DNA from: Pseudomonas fluorescens
GTDB taxonomy: Bacteria > Pseudomonadota > Gammaproteobacteria > Pseudomonadales > Pseudomonadaceae
Assembly: GCF_000730425.1 (NCBI RefSeq)
Contig: NZ_CP008896.1
Span: 4,340,001-4,404,000 of the forward strand
DNA length: 64,000 nt
Direction of reading: 5' to 3'
Shown here: positions 39,247 to 49,386 of the stretch, piece after piece
How positions within the stretch are numbered: the first letter of the stretch is position 1
Layout of the letters: each line of letters starts with the position of its first letter
The notes under the pieces: model-generated
Seen by the model: only the letters and a program-made list of their open reading frames with translations
What the model was told of the DNA's origin: nothing
Databases searched by the model: none
Made by a program: the position numbers and the translations under genes

Positions 39247-40851
39247 CTATCGACGCACGACCAGATAAAGACCCACGGCAACCATGATCCCGGCTGGCCA
39301 ATGGCCCAGCCCGTTCAGCGGCCCACCGGCTGCGAGCACCGCGCCACCACCCAAGTGCGCTGCACCCAGCAGGCGCAGGAACCAGTCGTCCTTGCGTTGG
39401 TGCCAGGGCGGCGTCGGGTCCTTGGCGTGGGGCTGGGACATGCGCTCCAGCAGGTCGCGGGTCATGTTGGCCAGGTGCGGTAGCTGCTCGACCTGGCTTT
39501 GCAGGTTGCCCAGCAGGGTTTTTGGGCTGACGCGCTCGCGCATCCAGCGTTCAAGGAAGGGTTGCGCGGTGTTCCACAGGTCCAGGTCCGGGTACAGCTG
39601 GCGGCCCAGGCCTTCGATATTGAGCAGGGTCTTCTGCAGCAGCACCAACTGCGGTTGCACTTCCATATTGAAGCGCCGGGCAGTCTGGAACAGACGCATC
39701 AGTACCTGGCCGAAGGAAATATCTTTTAACGGTTTTTCGAAGATCGGCTCGCACACGGTGCGGATCGCCGCCTCGAATTCGTTGAGCTTGGTTTCGGCCG
39801 GCACCCAGCCCGAATCGATGTGCAGTTGCGCCACGCGGCGGTAGTCACGCTTGAAGAAGGCAAACAGGTTGCGCGCCAGGTAGTCCTGGTCCTCGGGGGT
39901 GAGGCTGCCGACGATGCCGCAGTCGATCGCGATGTACTGTGGGCTCCATGGGTTCACCGTGCTGACGAAAATATTGCCGGGGTGCATGTCGGCGTGGAAG
40001 AAGCTGTCGCGAAACACCTGGGTGAAGAAAATTTCCACGCCGCGCTCGGCCAGCATCTTCATATCGGTGCGCTGGTCGGCCAGGGTCGCCAGGTCCGTGA
40101 CCTGCACGCCGTAGATACGCTCCATCACCAGCACTTTTGGCCGGCACCAGTCCCAATGGACCTGCGGCACGTACAGCAGCGGCGAGCCCTCGAAGTTGCG
40201 TTTGAGCTGGCTGGCGTTGGCCGCTTCGCGCAACAGGTCGAGTTCGTCGTAGATGGTTTTTTCGTAGTCGGCGACTACGTCCACCGGGTGCAGCAGGCGC
40301 GCATCGGCAGAGAAACGCTCGGCGGCGCGGGCGAGGATAAACAGCCACGCCAGGTCCTGGCCGATGATCGGCTTGAGGCCGGGGCGGATCACCTTGACCA
40401 CCACTTCTTCGCCGGTTTTCAGCTGTGCGGCATGCACTTGGGCAACCGAAGCCGAGGCCAGGGGCTCGACGTCGAAACGGCTGAACACTTCGCTGATTTT
40501 CTTGCCCAGCTGTTCTTCGATCAGCTTCATCGATTGCCGGGAATCGAATGGCGGCACGCGGTCCTGCAGCAACATCAGCTCGTCGGCGATATCTTCCGGC
40601 AGCAAATCGCGACGGGTGGACAGGATCTGCCCGAACTTGATGAAGATCGGCCCCAGGTCCTGCAAGGCCAGGCGCAGGCGGGCACCACGGCTCAGGTCCA
40701 GGGCCCTGCGTGGGAACCAGCGCCACGGCAACACATAGCGCACCGCCAGTAAGAACCATGGCAGTGGCAGGGCGAACAGCAGGTCATCAAGGCGGTAACG
40801 GATTACGACGCGCTGGATACGGAACAAACGGCGGACGGCGAGCAGCTTCAT
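39247..40851 (-). CDS. ubiB: Ubiquinone biosynthesis accessory kinase-like protein UbiB
   Basis: A 534-residue atypical kinase/ATPase needed for ubiquinone synthesis. The UbiB-specific '[14 protein letters not shown]', the Ala/Ser-rich nucleotide loop 'ASASVAQVH', '[11 protein letters not shown]' and the DFG-like 'AIDCGIVG' are all present. Two hydrophobic segments at the C-terminus anchor it to the inner membrane. It overlaps the end of ubiJ by four bases. Confidence 0.96.
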   Translation of the reverse strand: MKLLAVRRLFRIQRVVIRYRLDDLLFALPLPWFLLAVRYVLPWRWFPRRALDLSRGARLRLALQDLGPIFIKFGQILSTRRDLLPEDIADELMLLQDRVPPFDSRQSMKLIEEQLGKKISEVFSRFDVEPLASASVAQVHAAQLKTGEEVVVKVIRPGLKPIIGQDLAWLFILARAAERFSADARLLHPVDVVADYEKTIYDELDLLREAANASQLKRNFEGSPLLYVPQVHWDWCRPKVLVMERIYGVQVTDLATLADQRTDMKMLAERGVEIFFTQVFRDSFFHADMHPGNIFVSTVNPWSPQYIAIDCGIVGSLTPEDQDYLARNLFAFFKRDYRRVAQLHIDSGWVPAETKLNEFEAAIRTVCEPIFEKPLKDISFGQVLMRLFQTARRFNMEVQPQLVLLQKTLLNIEGLGRQLYPDLDLWNTAQPFLERWMRERVSPKTLLGNLQSQVEQLPHLANMTRDLLERMSQPHAKDPTPPWHQRKDDWFLRLLGAAHLGGGAVLAAGGPLNGLGHWPAGIMVAVGLYLVVRR

Positions 40852-41471
40852 GCGTTATCGCTTGGATCAAGGGAGCGGCTCAGGCGCTCGAAGCGCGCCT
40901 CAAGCCGATCCAGGTCGAGTTTGGCCTGGTCGAGTTCGCGAAAGCGCGCTTCGGCTTCCCGTTGTCCGACGAGGGTTCGCGATTCTTCGCTCAGGTATTC
41001 GGCGAGGTTCTGGTTCAGGCTGGCAAACCCCTGCTGGTACCAGCGCGAACGGCTGCGCAGGTGCCCGCTGATCAGTTGGGTGGCCACCGGGCCGAGCCAA
41101 CGGGACAGCTCGTATTCCCAGTCCAGCTCCAGGTCTTGCAACACGGCGGCCAGGTCCATCAGCACCGCGCTGTCGCCCTCCAGGGTCACGTCCGGACCAT
41201 GCAGGATCGCGGTCTTGTCGCGGCTCAGGGCCAGGCGCAGCAGGCTGGCAGCCGGTGCGCGCAGGGTGCAGTCGGCGTCGGCGGCCCAATGCGCGGCGAA
41301 CATAAGGCCTTCATCGCTGGGCAGGATATACAGCTGCAGGGCCGGGCTGGTGCAGTCGACGGCAATGATCTTGCCGTTCAGGTGCGCCAGCCGCGCCAGG
41401 GCGGTGCTGTCCAGGCGCAGGACACGGTTGAGGCCGTGTTCGACACTGGCAAGAAGGCCCGTGAACAACAT
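40848..41471 (-). CDS. ubiJ: Ubiquinone biosynthesis accessory factor UbiJ
   Basis: A 207-residue protein with an N-terminal SCP2-like lipid-binding domain ('[16 protein letters not shown]', '[20 protein letters not shown]') and a C-terminal helical, coiled-coil-like region. UbiJ organises the soluble complex that handles hydrophobic ubiquinone intermediates. The start overlaps the ubiE stop by one base (TGATG), and it is coupled to ubiB downstream. Confidence 0.92.
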   Translation of the reverse strand: MLFTGLLASVEHGLNRVLRLDSTALARLAHLNGKIIAVDCTSPALQLYILPSDEGLMFAAHWAADADCTLRAPAASLLRLALSRDKTAILHGPDVTLEGDSAVLMDLAAVLQDLELDWEYELSRWLGPVATQLISGHLRSRSRWYQQGFASLNQNLAEYLSEESRTLVGQREAEARFRELDQAKLDLDRLEARFERLSRSLDPSDNA

Positions 41472-42241
41472 CAGGGCTTGATGCCGCGATGCAGGGCAAC
41501 GATACCGGAGGTCATGTTGTGGTAGGTCACGCGGTCGAAACCGGCCTCTACCATCATCGACTTCAGGGTTTCCTGGTTGGGGTGCATGCGGATCGATTCG
41601 GCCAGGTAGCGATAGCTCTCGGCGTCATTGGTGATCAGCTTGCCCATCAACGGCATGAAGGCGAACGAGTAGGTGTCGTAGACCTTGGACATCAGCGTGT
41701 TGGTCGGCTTGGAGAACTCCAGCACCAGCAGGCGACCGCCCGGCTTGAGCACCCGCAGCATCGAGCGCAGGGCGTCTTCCTTGTGGGTCACGTTGCGCAG
41801 GCCGAAGGCGATGGTCACGCAGTCGAAATGGTTGTCGGGGAACGGCAGTTTTTCAGCGTCGGCCTGGACGAACTCGATGTTGCCCGCCACGCCCTTGTCC
41901 AGCAGGCGATCGCGACCGACCTTGAGCATCGAACCATTGATGTCGGCCAATACCACCTGGCCGGTCGGGCCCACGAGCTTGGAGAATTTGGCGGCCAGGT
42001 CGCCCGTGCCGCCGGCGATATCCAGTACCCGGTTGCCGGTGCGCACGCCCGACAACTCGATGGTGAAGCGTTTCCACAGGCGGTGCATGCCGCCCGACAG
42101 TACGTCGTTCATCAGGTCGTACTTGGCGGCCACGGAGTGGAACACCTCAGCGACTTTTTCCGCTTTCTGGCTTTCCGGGACATTCTTGAAACCGAAGTGA
42201 GTGGTGGGTTCGGCATCGCTGCCTTTGCGCTGATCAGTCAT
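41471..42241 (-). CDS. ubiE: Ubiquinone/menaquinone C-methyltransferase UbiE
   Basis: A 256-residue SAM-dependent methyltransferase acting on the quinone ring. SAM motif '[15 protein letters not shown]' and the family block '[15 protein letters not shown]' are clear. I chose ATG 42241 ('[17 protein letters not shown]'), because upstream in-frame codons run into the divergent promoter region. It is the first gene of ubiE-ubiJ-ubiB, transcribed away from the PHA-associated gene at 42397. Confidence 0.96.
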   Translation of the reverse strand: MTDQRKGSDAEPTTHFGFKNVPESQKAEKVAEVFHSVAAKYDLMNDVLSGGMHRLWKRFTIELSGVRTGNRVLDIAGGTGDLAAKFSKLVGPTGQVVLADINGSMLKVGRDRLLDKGVAGNIEFVQADAEKLPFPDNHFDCVTIAFGLRNVTHKEDALRSMLRVLKPGGRLLVLEFSKPTNTLMSKVYDTYSFAFMPLMGKLITNDAESYRYLAESIRMHPNQETLKSMMVEAGFDRVTYHNMTSGIVALHRGIKP

Positions 42242-42396
42242 ATCGCTGTCACCAAAAGAGAATGGGGGCATTCTAATCCCCAAGGCATGCTTTGTCTTGG
42301 CAAGGCTGAAGGTAAGATAGGCGGTCACCGAGACCTTTTGCCGCATGGCGGGTGAGCAGGGTGCTCAATACGCCTTAATAACGAGGAGTCATTCAA

Positions 42397-42672
42397 ATGG
42401 CCCGCATACAGATTGAACGCGCCCATGCACTGGGTAAGGAAGCTGCCAGGGCGAAAGCCGAGAAGTTGGCGCATAAACTCAAGGAACAATATGGCCTGGA
42501 GCCTTCATGGTCTGGCGATACGTTGAACCTCAAGCGTTCCGGGGTCAAAGGCACACTGAAAGTGGCCGAGGATTCGTTAAGGATCGACGTGGAACTGGGC
42601 CTGCTGATGTCGGCCATGAGTGGCACCATCAAGTCCGAAATCGAGAAGGCCCTGGATAAGGCCCTGGCCTGA
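42397..42672 (+). CDS. Polyhydroxyalkanoic acid system family protein
   Basis: A 91-residue basic protein ('MARIQIERAHALGKEAARAK') of the small family found beside PHA genes in Pseudomonas. It alternates charged helices with a beta segment ('GDTLNLKRSGVKGTLKV'). The function is unproven, and a link to granules is inferred from location, upstream of phaI. 'AACGAGGAG' lies before the ATG. It is divergent from ubiE. Confidence 0.88.
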   Translation: MARIQIERAHALGKEAARAKAEKLAHKLKEQYGLEPSWSGDTLNLKRSGVKGTLKVAEDSLRIDVELGLLMSAMSGTIKSEIEKALDKALA

Positions 42673-42810
42673 TCTGCGACTGCGCGCCGCATTGGTTGCC
42701 GGCCAATTGCTTTGTTCTTAGGGTGCCGATTCTAATTTTTCTCCCTACTTTGTAGTCAGCCCTCAACTCCTGTGGGCAGTTCCTCCACCCTTTTATGCGT
42801 GAGGTGCACC

Positions 42811-43233
42811 ATGGCCAAAGTTATTTTGAAGAAAAAAATCGACACCCAAACCAACGCTCTGAGCGACGTTAAAATCTATGCTCGCAAGATCTGGTTGGCG
42901 GGTTTGGGGGCTTACGCAAAGGTCGGCAGCGAAGGTAGCGAATACTTCAAAGAGCTCGTTAAGACTGGTCAACATGTTGAAAGTAAAGGTAAAAAAGTTG
43001 TGAATGAACAACTTGATGCCGCCAACAGTCAGATTGATTACGTTAAGAGCAATGTCTCCAGCGTCAAAGGTCGCGTCGAAGTGCAACTGGATAAAGTCGA
43101 GAAGGCTTTTGACGCGCGTGTTGCAAGTGCCTTGAATCGAATCGGCATTGCGTCTAAACATGACGTGGAGACACTCTCTGCTAAGCTCGATGAGCTAACG
43201 GCATTGCTCGAACGTGTCGCGCGTAAACACTAA
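42811..43233 (+). CDS. phaI: PHA granule phasin PhaI
   Basis: A 140-residue phasin that coats polyhydroxyalkanoate granules. It shares the N-terminal block 'ARKIWLAGLGAYAKVGSEGS' with PhaF and has a C-terminal heptad-like helix ('LSAKLDELTALLERV'). ATG 42811 follows 'GTGAGGTGC'. An in-frame ATG 13 codons upstream lacks conservation. It is followed after 11 bases by phaF. Confidence 0.94.
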   Translation: MAKVILKKKIDTQTNALSDVKIYARKIWLAGLGAYAKVGSEGSEYFKELVKTGQHVESKGKKVVNEQLDAANSQIDYVKSNVSSVKGRVEVQLDKVEKAFDARVASALNRIGIASKHDVETLSAKLDELTALLERVARKH

Positions 43234-43244
43234 GGAGACATCGG

Positions 43245-44117
43245 ATGGCTGTTAAAAAGACTACTCAGAAAGAAGGCAGCTCTTGGGTCGGGAAAGTTGA
43301 AGAATACTCCCGCAAGATCTGGCTGGCTGGTTTAGGCGTGTACTCGAAGATCGACAGTGACGGGAGCAAACTCTTCGAGACTTTGGTTAAAGACGGCGAG
43401 AAGGCCGAGAAGTTGACCAAGAGCACAGTCGGTAAACAAGTTACTGCGGCCAAGGCAACTGCCGGCTCGCGCATCAGTGATGCGAAGAAGCAGGTGTTGG
43501 GTACTTGGGGTGAGCTTGAAGGCGCTCTCGACAAGCGCCTCAACAGTGCCATTTCGCGACTGGGCGTGCCGAGTCGTACTGAAGTGAAGGCGCTGCACAG
43601 CAAGGTCGATACCCTGACCAAGCAAATCGAAAAACTCACCGGCGCTAAAGTTGCTCCAGTCAAGGCAGCGGCCAAACCTGCAGCCAAGCCGGCCGCGAAG
43701 ACGGCTGCGGCCAAGCCTGCGGCGAAAACCGTGGCCAAGCCACTGGTCAAGGCCGCTGCCAAACCCGCAGCTAAACCTGCGGCCAAGGCAGCAGCCAAGC
43801 CGGCGGCGAAGAAGCCAGTAGCGGCCAAGCCTGCTGCAAAACCTGCAGCGAAACCCGCCGCCAAACCAGCGGCCAAAACCGCTGCCGCCAAACCCGCTGC
43901 CAAACCGGCCGCCGCCAAGCCAGCAGCCAAACCTGTTGCAAAGCCAGCGGCGAAAAAACCGACCGTAGCCAAGAAACCGGCAGCGCCCAAGCCAGCGGTT
44001 GCGGCCAAGCCTGCAGTCCCCCCGGCACACGGGACCAACTCGGCCGCCGCGCCGACGCCAGCCGCAGCAACCCCGACTGTAACGCCGGCAACCCCGACGC
44101 CTACCAGTCAGTCCTGA
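43245..44117 (+). CDS. phaF: PHA granule protein PhaF
   Basis: A 290-residue bifunctional phasin. Residues 1-135 form a phasin domain like PhaI ('YSRKIWLAGLGVYSKIDSDG') with a leucine-zipper-like stretch ('LHSKVDTLTKQIEKL'). From about residue 140 to 258 there is a histone H1-like tail of AAKPAAKP-type repeats that binds DNA and helps partition granules at division. PhaF normally ends next to phaD. Here phaD is 8.9 kb away. Confidence 0.96.
   Translation: MAVKKTTQKEGSSWVGKVEEYSRKIWLAGLGVYSKIDSDGSKLFETLVKDGEKAEKLTKSTVGKQVTAAKATAGSRISDAKKQVLGTWGELEGALDKRLNSAISRLGVPSRTEVKALHSKVDTLTKQIEKLTGAKVAPVKAAAKPAAKPAAKTAAAKPAAKTVAKPLVKAAAKPAAKPAAKAAAKPAAKKPVAAKPAAKPAAKPAAKPAAKTAAAKPAAKPAAAKPAAKPVAKPAAKKPTVAKKPAAPKPAVAAKPAVPPAHGTNSAAAPTPAAATPTVTPATPTPTSQS
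43663..44020 (+). repeat. AAKP-coding low-complexity repeat in phaF
   Basis: Degenerate 12-15-base units encode 'KPAA'/'AAKPA' repeats, the DNA-binding tail of PhaF. The codons differ between units, so the repeat is kept at the protein level. Tract-length change by recombination is possible. Confidence 0.85.
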
Positions 44118-44135
44118 TTCTTTGGGGCACCCAAG

Positions 44136-44167
44136 ACGCCCGTCCTGCGAAGGTCGGGCGTTTTTTA
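44136..44167 (+). terminator. Terminator of phaIF
   Basis: The stem ACGCCCG/CGGGCGT with a 12-base loop is followed by TTTTTT. It marks the end of the core pha operon and the left edge of the inserted segment. Confidence 0.8.
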
Positions 44168-44206
44168 TGCGCACTATTCCAGTCTCGACAGCTGCACCAC
44201 ACTCCG

Positions 44207-45157
44207 TCAGTTGTAAGTGATCGAAACGGTAACGACGCTGGTCAGGGTGCCTGGGCCAACGGTGCCGTTTTTATGGTAGGCAGCGCCGAGCGGCAAGACT
44301 GCCCGATTGCCGGAGACAACTACCGTGCGCGTGTTCTCGGTGCCATTGGCAAAAATGTTCTGGGTGCTCCCATTGATGCGGGAGTACAGCCACAGGGCCA
44401 CTCCGTCGGCACTGCCGGTGTTGGCGAAGAGCCGATCATTCCCGGGGGCGGGCGTGCCGGAAAAACGGAAGGTAACGTTGGAGGCATCTTTGCAGTGTGC
44501 GGTTAACTCGAAGTTGTTTGCACCCGCAGTAGTGGCGCTTTGAAATGTGCTAGCTGGCACGGGATCGAGCAGGATCATGCGGTTGATGTCACCGGCTGCC
44601 AGGTCACAGGTGGCAATGGCGGTGACAAAACGCACAGAGGTGTTCAGCAGCAATTGAGAAATTTTTCTGCCGTTCCAACTCAGTTCCTGAAGGTTTCCGC
44701 TGGGGAACGTACCCGCCAATACAGGCCCGACTTTGTAAAATTCCGCCGTTATATTGGTTTGGGTATGCTCATAACTCTCAGGGCGAAGCAAAACGCTGCT
44801 GTTTTGCAGCGGATGATAATATTTTATGCCGCCGCGGAGCGTTGAGTGAACTAGCATGCCAACCCCCTCAACATTGGTCTGATACACGCTGTGAGGCCCT
44901 GGCAGCATTACCAGGGTTGTAAAGCGGCCAATCGCTACCTGTTGGACCGGAGAGGGGCAGATACTCACACCGGAACGTACGGAGCCCGTAAATGACGCGC
45001 GGGCGATCAGCCCACCCACAGGCAAATTGTCCGGCACCATGATCGTGTCTGCAAAAGAGACGCTGTTGGTGAAGTCGGGATAGTAATTGCAAGCCTGGAC
45101 AGCGCTTGGCAGGCAAAGGGCAGTCAGCATCGAAATGAATCCGGTGGAGTATTTCAT
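44207..45157 (-). CDS. Fimbrial tip adhesin
   Basis: A 316-residue secreted protein with signal peptide ending 'SAVQA', a roughly 170-residue N-terminal region without obvious repeats, and a C-terminal pilin domain whose last strand ('LTSVVTVSITYN') carries the alternating hydrophobic pattern and penultimate Tyr used for donor-strand exchange. This two-domain layout is that of chaperone-usher tip adhesins. It is the last gene of the operon, 70 bases after the usher. The receptor is unknown. Confidence 0.8.
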   Translation of the reverse strand: MKYSTGFISMLTALCLPSAVQACNYYPDFTNSVSFADTIMVPDNLPVGGLIARASFTGSVRSGVSICPSPVQQVAIGRFTTLVMLPGPHSVYQTNVEGVGMLVHSTLRGGIKYYHPLQNSSVLLRPESYEHTQTNITAEFYKVGPVLAGTFPSGNLQELSWNGRKISQLLLNTSVRFVTAIATCDLAAGDINRMILLDPVPASTFQSATTAGANNFELTAHCKDASNVTFRFSGTPAPGNDRLFANTGSADGVALWLYSRINGSTQNIFANGTENTRTVVVSGNRAVLPLGAAYHKNGTVGPGTLTSVVTVSITYN

Positions 45158-45227
45158 CTTCAGTCCCGCATCAAAGTAAGGGGGGGCAAGGCGCTTTCAG
45201 GGCATGCGGGCCACACTGGGCCCGCTG

Positions 45228-47783
45228 TCAGTGGGTTCTTGCATCGCCTGCACCTGCTTGTGCTGCGATAGCTGCGTCGGCGTGGCAGGTACCTGCATTC
45301 AGGTGATGCAAACGTGAAGCGCCTCCAGTGCCATGCTCCACATCCAGGTCGTAGTGGAGCTGGCACATGGCGCCAGTTTTGGAGCCCCACTTGACGGTCA
45401 ACTGCCCTTGCTTGTCTGGCACGCGCACAAATGCCTTTCCGCCTTGCCCGACCATACCGACGTTGACGCCTTTCTCATCGAACATATCCGCGCCAAATGG
45501 CAGTGGGCTGCCATCTTCACGCACTGCCGTAATCATCAGGGCCTGCCCACTGACCGCGTCGAACCCCAGCATCACCACTGAACCCGCCCGAGGTGCCACG
45601 GTCTTTGCGGCCGTCTTGAGTTCCACGTCGACGGGCAGGTTCTTGGGGTCCAGTTCGACAACGTTCTTGCGGTATGGCGTGAGATGGGGCACCACGGCAA
45701 AACCGTTGCTCCCTACTTGCGAGCCTTGGCTACCGTTGACCTGTGCCCCCTGTGCGGCGGGTGCCTGGACGATGCCAAGGGTGTCTCCCAGTTCCGGGGC
45801 CAGGGTGACGCCACCGGGGTGGGCAACGATGCCTCCTGTCACACCCAGCGAAACCGAGCGGTATGCGTTGCTTTGGCCGTAACCTGCGAAAAGCACACCT
45901 TGGCTGGCCTGATACTTCACGTCGGCGCTGGCGGCGCTGCCATTTCCCGGGGAGCGGCTGGTACTGAGGCCGTAGCTGAACTGGCTGCGTTCGCCGGCGG
46001 TACCGCCCAGGCTGAGGCGTTCGCCGTGGCCCTGATCACCCTGGTAGGCCGATGCAGTGAGGGTCGGCGAACGGGCACCGCTGCCCAGTGGCATGCTCAA
46101 GGTCAGGTCGATTTGTTTGTCGATTTTGTCACTTAACAGGTCACGGATACGCTGGGCGCTGAGGGTGTAGTGAATGCCCTTCCAGGCGCTGCTATAGCCC
46201 GTGGTGAACGTCAGGTTGCCGCTCTTGCGGTTCCAGTAGTTTTGCGAGGATCCGGTCAGATAGACCGAACCATTGCTCAATTGCTGGTTGAGGCTGATGT
46301 CCATGCGGTCGTGAAGACGCGATACGTTATCGACGTTGAGGCCTTCTATGGCCAGATCGCGCAGTTGTGCTGCGTCACGCACGCTCAGGAAATCCTCCGT
46401 GGAATAACGGTATGCACCGAGGGCAAAGTGGGTGCCGGTATTGGTGAAGTTCTTGCTGTAGCGCAACTGCAAGCTTTGCCCCTGATGCGTGCCGTGTTTT
46501 GGTATGTGTGCGTTGGAGTTGGTCATGTCGAGCGACAGCGCGCCGAATGAGGTATTGAATGCCGCGCCGAACAGCTGTGAGCGGTAGTCATCGCCGACGA
46601 CAAACCCGGTGTAGCCCGTGAGCAGATTGCTCAGACCCTGCTGGTAGGTCGCTTGCAGCAGGGTGGGCGGGTGCAGCAGGCCCACCTCATCCAGTTGCCC
46701 GGCACTCAATGAGTAGCGGTTGCGGCCAGGGCGCAGCAAGTGGGCATTGGCGGCGAATGGCACAATGAACTGCCGCTGGCGGCCATCGGCTTCAGTGACG
46801 GTCACGTTCAGGTCGCCTCCAAAGCCGGTGGGCGATAGGTCATCGAGCACAAACGGGCCAGGCGCTACGGAGAACTCGTCCAGGAGGATACCCCGTTGGC
46901 GCACGCTGACCCTGGCGTTGGTCTCCGCGACGCCCCGCACCACTGGCGCAAAACCGTTTTGGGAGTCGGCAAACATGCGCTCATCGCTGGTCAGGCTTGC
47001 CCCGCGCAAGCGGACACTGTCGAACAGTTCGCCAGGGGTATAGATCTCGCCTGCCATCAGCTGCGACTGCAATGTGCTCAGTTCGTGTTGCACATAGGTG
47101 GCGCTGCTTTGGTAGGTGGAGGTACCACTGGAGTAGCTGTAGCTGCCATTGTGCCGAAAGTGCCAGTCGCCGAGATTGAGCCCGCTGTTCAAGCCCAGGT
47201 AGCTGGACGTGAGCGAACGTCCGCCGGTCTGGGAAGTGAAGGTGTTGGCGTTGTAGCGTACAAAAGCCGCATTGACGCCGCTGTCCCATTGCCGGGGGTT
47301 GACGTATCCCCTTGCCTGGCGCGTCAGGTACAGCTGCGCGATTTGCAGGTGCAACTGGTTTTCAGCGGGATCGAAGCGAGCACTGGCGCCCGGTATGTAG
47401 TTGGCAATATCACCACAGATGGGGAACGGTGGTGCGGGATGGGTGAGGCTGCCCAGGTCGATGCCAACCGTGAGCAACATGTCATGCTCCAGGCACAGCT
47501 GCGCGGAGTCCTGGCCTTCGACTGCTGCAAAGGACAGGGTTTGATGCCCCATCCACTGCCCGTTTAGGTAGAGGTCTGAACGGTAGCTGCCGGGCAGGAT
47601 CACGTTCCCCTGGTTGAACTTCGAAACATCGATTTGCAAGCCCCTGGCTCTATCTGGAAAAAATGCCGGGTCGAACTCGACATGCTCCACACCCAGCGCG
47701 GCCATCGCTTGAGCGCCGGTGAGCAGCAACAGCCGACTGACGGTCAGTTTCAGTGGGGTAAGGCGGCGCACTTGGAGGTTCAT
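45228..47783 (-). CDS. Fimbrial outer-membrane usher
   Basis: An 851-residue usher that secretes and assembles the pilus. After the signal sequence come the N-terminal binding domain ('VEFDPAFFPDRARGLQIDVS'), the 24-strand barrel with a plug ('PGPFVLDDL'), and the C-terminal domains with the conserved cysteine pair ('GAMCQLHY' and 'AGTCHAD'). The length is normal. Its start overlaps the second chaperone by four bases. It resembles Pseudomonas cup ushers, but I cannot assign a named system. Confidence 0.93.
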   Translation of the reverse strand: MNLQVRRLTPLKLTVSRLLLLTGAQAMAALGVEHVEFDPAFFPDRARGLQIDVSKFNQGNVILPGSYRSDLYLNGQWMGHQTLSFAAVEGQDSAQLCLEHDMLLTVGIDLGSLTHPAPPFPICGDIANYIPGASARFDPAENQLHLQIAQLYLTRQARGYVNPRQWDSGVNAAFVRYNANTFTSQTGGRSLTSSYLGLNSGLNLGDWHFRHNGSYSYSSGTSTYQSSATYVQHELSTLQSQLMAGEIYTPGELFDSVRLRGASLTSDERMFADSQNGFAPVVRGVAETNARVSVRQRGILLDEFSVAPGPFVLDDLSPTGFGGDLNVTVTEADGRQRQFIVPFAANAHLLRPGRNRYSLSAGQLDEVGLLHPPTLLQATYQQGLSNLLTGYTGFVVGDDYRSQLFGAAFNTSFGALSLDMTNSNAHIPKHGTHQGQSLQLRYSKNFTNTGTHFALGAYRYSTEDFLSVRDAAQLRDLAIEGLNVDNVSRLHDRMDISLNQQLSNGSVYLTGSSQNYWNRKSGNLTFTTGYSSAWKGIHYTLSAQRIRDLLSDKIDKQIDLTLSMPLGSGARSPTLTASAYQGDQGHGERLSLGGTAGERSQFSYGLSTSRSPGNGSAASADVKYQASQGVLFAGYGQSNAYRSVSLGVTGGIVAHPGGVTLAPELGDTLGIVQAPAAQGAQVNGSQGSQVGSNGFAVVPHLTPYRKNVVELDPKNLPVDVELKTAAKTVAPRAGSVVMLGFDAVSGQALMITAVREDGSPLPFGADMFDEKGVNVGMVGQGGKAFVRVPDKQGQLTVKWGSKTGAMCQLHYDLDVEHGTGGASRLHHLNAGTCHADAAIAAQAGAGDARTH

Positions 47784-48547
47784 TGCGAAACACTGGCCTT
47801 GTGCGAAACCCTGGTTCCAAAATCGTCGAGGGTCTGGAACTCGACTGCCGTTGCTGTGTACGGTGCCGATTTCAGGCCGGGCAACAGCAAGCGCATGTGG
47901 CCATTGGGCTCGACCATGCTATCGGCACCCGATGTACTGGGGGCTCGGGTATGGCGCTGCCCTGCGGCGAGCATGTCGACTTGATCGAAACTTACGTAGT
48001 AGGGCGTTGGGTTGTAGAGCTCCAGCCCTTGACCCTGATCGGTCGAAAAGTGCCGCCATTGCAGCTTTGCAGGCGCCGCGTCTGGCGTGTAAGGCAGGTT
48101 GTGCGGGCGAAAAAAAACCTTGATCCGTGAACGAAAGGCCAACTGCAAGCGATTGCTCTGCTCCCCACTCACCTGCTGTGAGGGCACCTCCAGAACGTTG
48201 AGCCAGAAGAGGCTTTCGCGTTCTGGCGGCAAGGGCTCACCGGTATACGCCAGGCGGATAACCTGTTGTTGTTCTGGCTCCATGCGCAAGATCGGCGGTG
48301 TCGCGACGAAAGGGACATCACCCACTTGGGGTGTCGAGTTTTCGTCGCCGTTGTCCAGCCACACCTGGATCAGCACCGGTTTGTGGTTCTTGCTCTCAAG
48401 CCTTACGGTCACTTCCCTGTCATTTTGTGGGTAGATCACGCGGGTGCTGCTGATAATCACGCTGGCCTGCGCTGAAATGCAGGCCAGCAGTGTTATCACC
48501 AGAGCGATGATTTTCGCCAAGGGGCTTAAAACGCTGGAGGTGTTCAT
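47780..48547 (-). CDS. Periplasmic fimbrial chaperone, second copy
   Basis: A 255-residue PapD-like chaperone that donates its G1 strand to fimbrial subunits. The signal peptide ends 'ISAQA'. The hallmarks are 'STRVIYPQNDREVTVRLES', 'PPERESLFWLNVLEVP' and 'RSRIKVFFRP'. It is paralogous to the preceding chaperone, and one may serve the major subunit and the other the adhesin. It overlaps the usher start. Confidence 0.92.
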   Translation of the reverse strand: MNTSSVLSPLAKIIALVITLLACISAQASVIISSTRVIYPQNDREVTVRLESKNHKPVLIQVWLDNGDENSTPQVGDVPFVATPPILRMEPEQQQVIRLAYTGEPLPPERESLFWLNVLEVPSQQVSGEQSNRLQLAFRSRIKVFFRPHNLPYTPDAAPAKLQWRHFSTDQGQGLELYNPTPYYVSFDQVDMLAAGQRHTRAPSTSGADSMVEPNGHMRLLLPGLKSAPYTATAVEFQTLDDFGTRVSHKASVSQ

Positions 48548-48567
48548 GTAACGGGTTGTCCGGGGTA

Positions 48568-49332
48568 TTAAAGAATGAGGGGGACTGAGTGATGGACACG
48601 GGCACCAAAGTCGCTGACGACAGTAAATTCAACCCTCGCCCTGCCAGCGGGCCGGGCTTGCAACTCAGGCAGTGCAAACCATTTGATATCGCCGGCTGGC
48701 AGCAGCAGGCTGTCGTTGACATCTTTGTTCACGGCCTTTTTGAAACGTCTGCCTTTGCTCAGTAAGTCCACCGCGGCGAGAGAGAGGTGGTACGGCGTCG
48801 GGTTTGTGACTTGCAAGGCATGACCGGTGCCATGAGGTACCAGTTTCCACTGCAGTTTCGAGACCGCATTGTCGATCGGGTAGGGCAAATCCTGTGGTCG
48901 CAGGAACACGCGCAAACGCGTACGGAAAGACAATTGGATCTGGTTCTTTTGCGTGGCCTCGGTAGGCGACGGTGGTATTTCCAGAACATTCAACCAGAAC
49001 AGGCTCTCGCGATCGGATGGGACCGGTGCGCCGGAGTAGCGCAGGCGCAAAGCCTGTTGCTGCTCAGGTTCAATACGAAAAATAGGCGGCGTCAGCGTAA
49101 ACGGTGCCTGGCTCTTGGCGGGTGTCGATTGCCGGTCTCCGGCATCCAGCCAGGCCTGGACGAGTGTCGGACGGCTGCCCTTGTTCTCCAGGCGCACGAT
49201 GACTTCCTGCTGCTCTGCGTAATAAACCACACGGGTGCCGTGAATGATGATGCCGGCATCGCAGGGCGGCGTCCGCAGCACGAACAGTACGAAAGCACCA
49301 CAGGTAAGCGCGAAACGGGCCATGCTTTTCAT
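48568..49332 (-). CDS. Periplasmic fimbrial chaperone, first copy
   Basis: A 254-residue PapD-like chaperone with a signal peptide ('FVLFVLRTPPCDA') and the same motifs as its neighbour ('GTRVVYYAEQQEVIVRLEN', 'SDRESLFWLNVLEIP', 'RTRLRVFLRP'). It follows the major subunit after 54 bases. Its similarity to the next gene points to duplication, but the two have diverged considerably, which suggests specialisation. Confidence 0.92.
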   Translation of the reverse strand: MKSMARFALTCGAFVLFVLRTPPCDAGIIIHGTRVVYYAEQQEVIVRLENKGSRPTLVQAWLDAGDRQSTPAKSQAPFTLTPPIFRIEPEQQQALRLRYSGAPVPSDRESLFWLNVLEIPPSPTEATQKNQIQLSFRTRLRVFLRPQDLPYPIDNAVSKLQWKLVPHGTGHALQVTNPTPYHLSLAAVDLLSKGRRFKKAVNKDVNDSLLLPAGDIKWFALPELQARPAGRARVEFTVVSDFGARVHHSVPLIL

Positions 49333-49386
49333 CGTCCGGGCTCCGTTCTGGGCAAGGTTGAAATGACCTTGCGCAGTGAATGTCCC

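Noticed and set aside
43663..44020. Repeats in phaF as a CRISPR or tandem-repeat locus
   Set aside because: The units are in frame, differ in codons and encode the known AAKP tail. There are no spacers.
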